Below are positions 61,259 to 64,000 of a stretch of 64,000 bases of DNA, in pieces. This stretch comes from Lachnospiraceae bacterium UBA7054. Lineage in GTDB: Bacteria; Bacillota; Clostridia; Lachnospirales; Lachnospiraceae. The number at the start of each line of letters is the position of its first letter. Positions within the stretch are counted from its first letter, which is position 1. The stretch spans positions 1 to 64,000 of the forward strand of contig DLAF01000072.1 of the NCBI GenBank assembly GCA_002492725.1, read 5' to 3'. The notes under the pieces were generated by a model. That model did not search any database and had not been told where the DNA came from. It saw only the letters and a list, made by a program, of their open reading frames with translations. Position numbers and translations under genes: made by a program.

Positions 61259-62674
61259 TCACTGCCCCGAAACGCCGACCTCTACGTTCTGGATCATGAT
61301 GGGTCTTTCCGTCTTCTGGTATAGCGGCACCAGACTGCTCGGATCCCCATAATACGCATCGCTGATTCCGATTGCCCTATTCATGTCTGCAGTATCGTCG
61401 TAAATTCCCCAGCCTTCTTCCCGATATTCCTCCACAAGCTTGTCGTATTCTGCCTTAAATTCCGGACGCATGCTTTCTACTGTCGCTCTGATCAGCGGAT
61501 GCGGCCTCCACAGGAGCGCAACTTCATTTTTCTTTTCTTTAAAAGTGCGAAACACACTCTTCATTTTCACAAGCATCTTTTCATTGTGTCGTAACAGACT
61601 GCTTATGCTCGTATTGTAAAGGATTACCTTCTTCCAGCTCCCGTCCGGCTTCTCAATAATTTTTAGCCACTCCGCCGGAATTTCTAAGTCTTCCTTCCTG
61701 GTATTTCGCACCTTATCAAACTTGGGAGAACCCAATCCCAGGAATTTACTTTCCAGAAACCGCCTGTCAATATGCTCCCCGCCGAGCCCCATTTCCTTCG
61801 CAGCCTTTATATATTCGTTGATATAAATCTGCCGCATGTTTTCCGACTGCACGATCACCTGATCGGCATAAATTGTCCCCGGCAGAAAACAGAAACCTTT
61901 CATATCATCGATTGCCGCCTGATTATCTGGCTGAATCTCATCCAATACAAAATATGGTATATATACTAACTTATCAGTATATTTTCTTAACTCCTTGGCA
62001 TAAAAAGCAGGATGCACACTTGTCACATGATTGCACTCATCATAAGGATTATGAATATAAATAACGTCCGGGCGGCGTGCATCCAAGCTGTATTCATCAT
62101 AACGGGTAATCGGCACATATTTAGGAAATTCGTTTCCCTCATAGTGCATTTGCCCCAGACTCCCGTTCGGTTTCTTATCATAATATGGTATCGGCACAAC
62201 ATAGGCATCGCAGTCAGGATCGGCATCCATCGCTTTCCATACGCTCTCCAGGCTGTCCCACATGGAGGCCTTATACGGCAAAAAAACGACTGTCGTCCGC
62301 ACATGAATATCATTTTTTACGCTATTTTCTATCCGAATCAGCTCTTTTTGTAAACTTTTGCACGTTTTGTTGATATTCAATACCTGCTGCTGCCGTATCA
62401 TTTCATAGGTCTGATAAATTTGTTCGCAATATGATTCCAATATCCCGACCGTGGCAAAATCCTCTCCTAAAGCTTCCTCGATCATACCTCCCATCTGAAT
62501 TGCCAAATCCTGAGTTTGCTCCAGCAGCGTCAGCGCAATCTCCGTATTTTTCGTCTCCAACGCCTTTTTGATTGCACCATGTGCCCTGTCAAGCAGATTA
62601 AGATTATTTTCTATTTGTTTTTTCTGTGATTTTCGCATAGACTTGTTATTGACTGTTCCCGCACTATCCTCCAT
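61259..62674 (-). CDS. CDP-glycerol glycerophosphotransferase-like transferase
   Basis: A 471-residue protein. Residues about 15-115 are helical (RKSQKKQIENNLNLLDRAHG onward), and a GT-B-like domain follows. That domain has VVFLPYKASMWDSLESVWKA, YIPYFVLDE, the acceptor region VILYNTSISSLLRHNEKMLV, ALLWRPHPLI with the His conserved in TagB/TagF enzymes, and a late DAYYGDPSSLVPLYQKTERP, a variant of the usual GDxSS motif. TagF enzymes transfer glycerol phosphate from CDP-glycerol; other CDP-alcohols are possible. It is the first gene after the sigma-28 promoter. GGAGGG lies upstream, and the ATG at 62674 is chosen over one at 62701 that has no site. Confidence 0.77.
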   Translation of the reverse strand: MEDSAGTVNNKSMRKSQKKQIENNLNLLDRAHGAIKKALETKNTEIALTLLEQTQDLAIQMGGMIEEALGEDFATVGILESYCEQIYQTYEMIRQQQVLNINKTCKSLQKELIRIENSVKNDIHVRTTVVFLPYKASMWDSLESVWKAMDADPDCDAYVVPIPYYDKKPNGSLGQMHYEGNEFPKYVPITRYDEYSLDARRPDVIYIHNPYDECNHVTSVHPAFYAKELRKYTDKLVYIPYFVLDEIQPDNQAAIDDMKGFCFLPGTIYADQVIVQSENMRQIYINEYIKAAKEMGLGGEHIDRRFLESKFLGLGSPKFDKVRNTRKEDLEIPAEWLKIIEKPDGSWKKVILYNTSISSLLRHNEKMLVKMKSVFRTFKEKKNEVALLWRPHPLIRATVESMRPEFKAEYDKLVEEYREEGWGIYDDTADMNRAIGISDAYYGDPSSLVPLYQKTERPIMIQNVEVGVSGQ

Positions 62675-62740
62675 GATACCTGACCTGACCCTCCGTGGCA
62701 TTGATAAATATAAAATATGATATATATACTTACTGTATTA

Positions 62741-62768
62741 TTATCGGCAGATTACGCATATATCTTTA
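62741..62768 (-). promoter_or_regulatory. Sigma-28 (SigD/FliA) promoter of the glycan island
   Basis: On the minus strand TAAAGATA (62768-62761) and GCCGATAA (62748-62741) are separated by 12 bp, against the consensus TAAAGTTT-N11-GCCGATAA. The -10 box is an exact match. It is in the 140-nt intergenic gap about 65 nt upstream of the first gene and faces the whole co-directional block down to the flagellin gene. Confidence 0.8.
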
Positions 62769-62816
62769 CTCTTACCTAAACACTCTGATTTTCCATATCA
62801 AAATCAAAAACTTAGA

Positions 62817-63365
62817 CTACGTTATCTCTCCAAACACAATCCCTATCTTGAATGTTTCAATCAGCAGTTCTATCATCTGCGCACTGTATTCCCTATACTT
62901 CAAAAAATACAATAGCAAGTCAACATATTTATCATATTCCATTGCCGATTGTGCATCTAATTTTATAGAGCCCGAATTTTTCTGCTTTTGCAGCAGACAT
63001 TCATAAGTAATCATATAACAGACAAATCTTTCATTGATAAAAATATCCTTATCCTTTTCTACCGAATTGTCAATTTGTATTGGTTTGCGCCTTAATATCC
63101 AGTAAGATAAATAAGCGATGTTCTTATCCGTCTTTGGATACTCGATTCCGTGAAAAGATTTCAAACGTTGAATATCAGAATAGTAATCAAGTAACAAGTG
63201 ATAAAGTATCCGATCATTGCATTCCGCACATCCTGATTCTGCCGTTGAGGAAACGTAACCCGCAGTTACCAGGAACTCATCTATTTGTTTTTGCAGTTCG
63301 GCAAATCGAGAACAGAACTCGCCTTGCCCTATCGTCTCGATCAATTCAATATAATTCTCAGTCAT
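62817..63365 (-). CDS. Hypothetical protein, third gene of the RelA/SpoT-like operon
   Basis: A 182-residue, mostly helical protein without signal peptide or membrane segment. The middle contains CAECNDRILYHLLLDYYSDI and KTDKNIAYLSYWILRRKPIQ; the end is rich in Tyr and Leu (YDKYVDLLLYFLKYREYSAQ). I do not recognise a family. Its ATG overlaps the stop of the 80-residue gene by four bases (ATGA), so production is coupled. The sequence is clearly more AT-rich than most of the window. As the last gene behind an alarmone synthetase-like gene it could be an antitoxin, immunity or effector partner; this is speculation from position. Confidence 0.6.
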   Translation of the reverse strand: MTENYIELIETIGQGEFCSRFAELQKQIDEFLVTAGYVSSTAESGCAECNDRILYHLLLDYYSDIQRLKSFHGIEYPKTDKNIAYLSYWILRRKPIQIDNSVEKDKDIFINERFVCYMITYECLLQKQKNSGSIKLDAQSAMEYDKYVDLLLYFLKYREYSAQMIELLIETFKIGIVFGEIT

Positions 63366-63604
63366 CTTTTTCCCTCAAAAAATTCTGCTATATCCTGATG
63401 TCCACATAGAATATTATGTGCCAAAGACGTTTTCAGGAAATCGCGCGCTCCTTTGAAATACATTGCTTCTGCCTCCCCCGTCCACGGAAATGAAGTATTG
63501 GGCAAAGTATCTCTCACCGTTATTCCGGACAATCCCTCCTGCAACAAAGCTTCCCTCCGCCCTTTCTGTCCTATCCAACGATTTTTTCTTTCCTGCATTT
63601 TCAT
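63362..63604 (-). CDS. Small hypothetical protein between RelA/SpoT-like gene and 62817
   Basis: An 80-residue protein beginning KMQERKNRWIGQKGRREALL and ending HQDIAEFFEGKR. It has a basic N-terminus and a hydrophobic and acidic C-terminus. AAAGGATC stands six bases before the ATG at 63604, and the stop overlaps the next start, so this frame is favoured over an overlapping 74-codon frame (63414-63638). It starts 38 nt after the RelA/SpoT-like gene. No family recognised. The small size and charge would suit an antitoxin or adaptor. Confidence 0.55.
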   Translation of the reverse strand: MKMQERKNRWIGQKGRREALLQEGLSGITVRDTLPNTSFPWTGEAEAMYFKGARDFLKTSLAHNILCGHQDIAEFFEGKR

Positions 63605-63642
63605 AGCTGATCCTTTCCTGATACCAATCGCCCGCCATTATT

Positions 63643-64000
63643 TCAAAGTAATTTATTTTCCAGTATTTCTTCTGCGCTGCTTCCAGTATCGGCTTTTGCC
63701 TGCGTTTCTATAATAGGAAGTCTGTCATCATGCTGTCTCTTATTCCAATCAACATATCTATCTCTCTCAAATTGTTCGCCTAACTGCTCCAACAATTTTT
63801 TATCAATCTGCATACAAGTGGAAATCATGTCGTCCAGTTCTGCAACGCTCTTTGATATCATATTGGTATACCGAATCAAGAATTTGTTGTCTTGATGATA
63901 GGGATATCTCACCCTGTGATCAAATTCTCCATATACCTCTTCCGCCATAGTTCTCACCTGTATTTCCGCATAACACCCTTCATACCGGACAACATAGTGC
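63643..64000 (-). CDS. RelA/SpoT-domain (p)ppGpp synthetase-like protein, C-terminal part
   Basis: The gene runs off the right edge; only the last 119 codons are here. The first visible residues, HYVVRYEGCYAEIQVRTMAE, followed by EVYGEFDHRVRYPYHQDN, are the terminal strand and helix of the RelA/SpoT synthetase fold (EIQVRT and the Glu/Asp-His motif). Next come a helical tail (LIRYTNMISKSVAELDDMIS) and a low-complexity end. No TGS or ACT domain follows, so it is a short, stand-alone synthetase type rather than full Rel. An internal ATG at 63948 is not the start because the conserved domain continues upstream. Two coupled unknown genes follow. Confidence 0.75.
   Translation of the reverse strand, partial: HYVVRYEGCYAEIQVRTMAEEVYGEFDHRVRYPYHQDNKFLIRYTNMISKSVAELDDMISTCMQIDKKLLEQLGEQFERDRYVDWNKRQHDDRLPIIETQAKADTGSSAEEILENKLL

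Noticed and set aside
63414..63638. 74-codon minus-strand frame overlapping 63362-63604 in another phase
   Set aside because: It lacks the ATGA coupling to the downstream gene; the 80-residue frame has both a better ribosome binding site and the overlap.

Overview
The window looks like a chromosomal segment of a motile, butyrate-forming member of the Clostridia, most likely a Lachnospiraceae species. The pointers are a Ptb-Buk butyrate pair, a stand-alone AICAR formyltransferase next to a PurO-type IMP cyclohydrolase, a very large flagellin, and several small proteins of kinds I associate with this family. Almost every gene is on the minus strand, so gene order in transcription runs from high to low coordinates. 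Base composition is about balanced in the housekeeping half and visibly more AT-rich at about 36-46 kb and beyond 62.7 kb.

Layout. 0-3.3 kb: tRNA-Ser(UGA), two lipoproteins (one DUF1266-like) and a C-terminally anchored protein. 3.3-9.5 kb: a housekeeping run with tsaE, tsaB, rimI, rnz, tsaD and ispD (t6A tRNA modification, ribosomal protein acetylation, tRNA 3' maturation, isoprenoids). 9.6-13.2 kb: a MacAB-type efflux system preceded by 11-bp-phased direct repeats. 13.4-14.6 kb: an FMN riboswitch with its riboflavin ECF transporter ribU. 14.6-18.9 kb: tex and three small plus-strand genes. 18.9-23.1 kb: prfB (with a programmed +1 frameshift) and secA, separated by an antitoxin and a frameshifted RelE-type toxin. 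23.2-25.2 kb: buk and ptb. 25.3-28.7 kb: purine genes ending the IMP to XMP path. 28.9-29.4 kb: a DUF6106-like protein.

29.5-62.8 kb is the accessory heart of the window: a co-directional block of about 26 genes. It starts at a strong sigma-28 (flagellar sigma factor) promoter near 62.75 kb and ends in a 1768-residue giant flagellin. I read it as a flagellar (flagellin) glycan island. It holds a TagF-like transferase, three further glycosyltransferases, two DegT-type sugar aminotransferases, a NeuD-type acyltransferase and several GNATs. It also has an ATP-grasp ligase and two independent carrier-protein activation lines. Line one is an amino-acid adenylation enzyme, an ACP and a PLP decarboxylase, the same trio known from exosortase-A polysaccharide loci. 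Line two is an acyl-AMP ligase, an SDR reductase and an ACP. A short acyl-CoA gene set (MaoC hydratase, CitE lyase, carboxyltransferase, old-yellow-enzyme reductase) and a cytidylyltransferase/PLP-enzyme fusion sit beside them. Together they suggest that the flagellum carries sugars decorated with an unusual acyl or aminoacyl group and perhaps a CDP-activated amino alcohol.

62.8-64 kb: an AT-rich operon entering from beyond the window edge, with the C-terminal part of a RelA/SpoT-type (p)ppGpp synthetase domain followed by two tightly coupled unknown genes, a possible alarmone toxin-antitoxin or defence module. Other points of note are a dispersed two-hairpin repeat that has become the last coding segment of tsaB, a UAA (not UGA) stop at the RF2 frameshift site, and a highly structured guaB leader.
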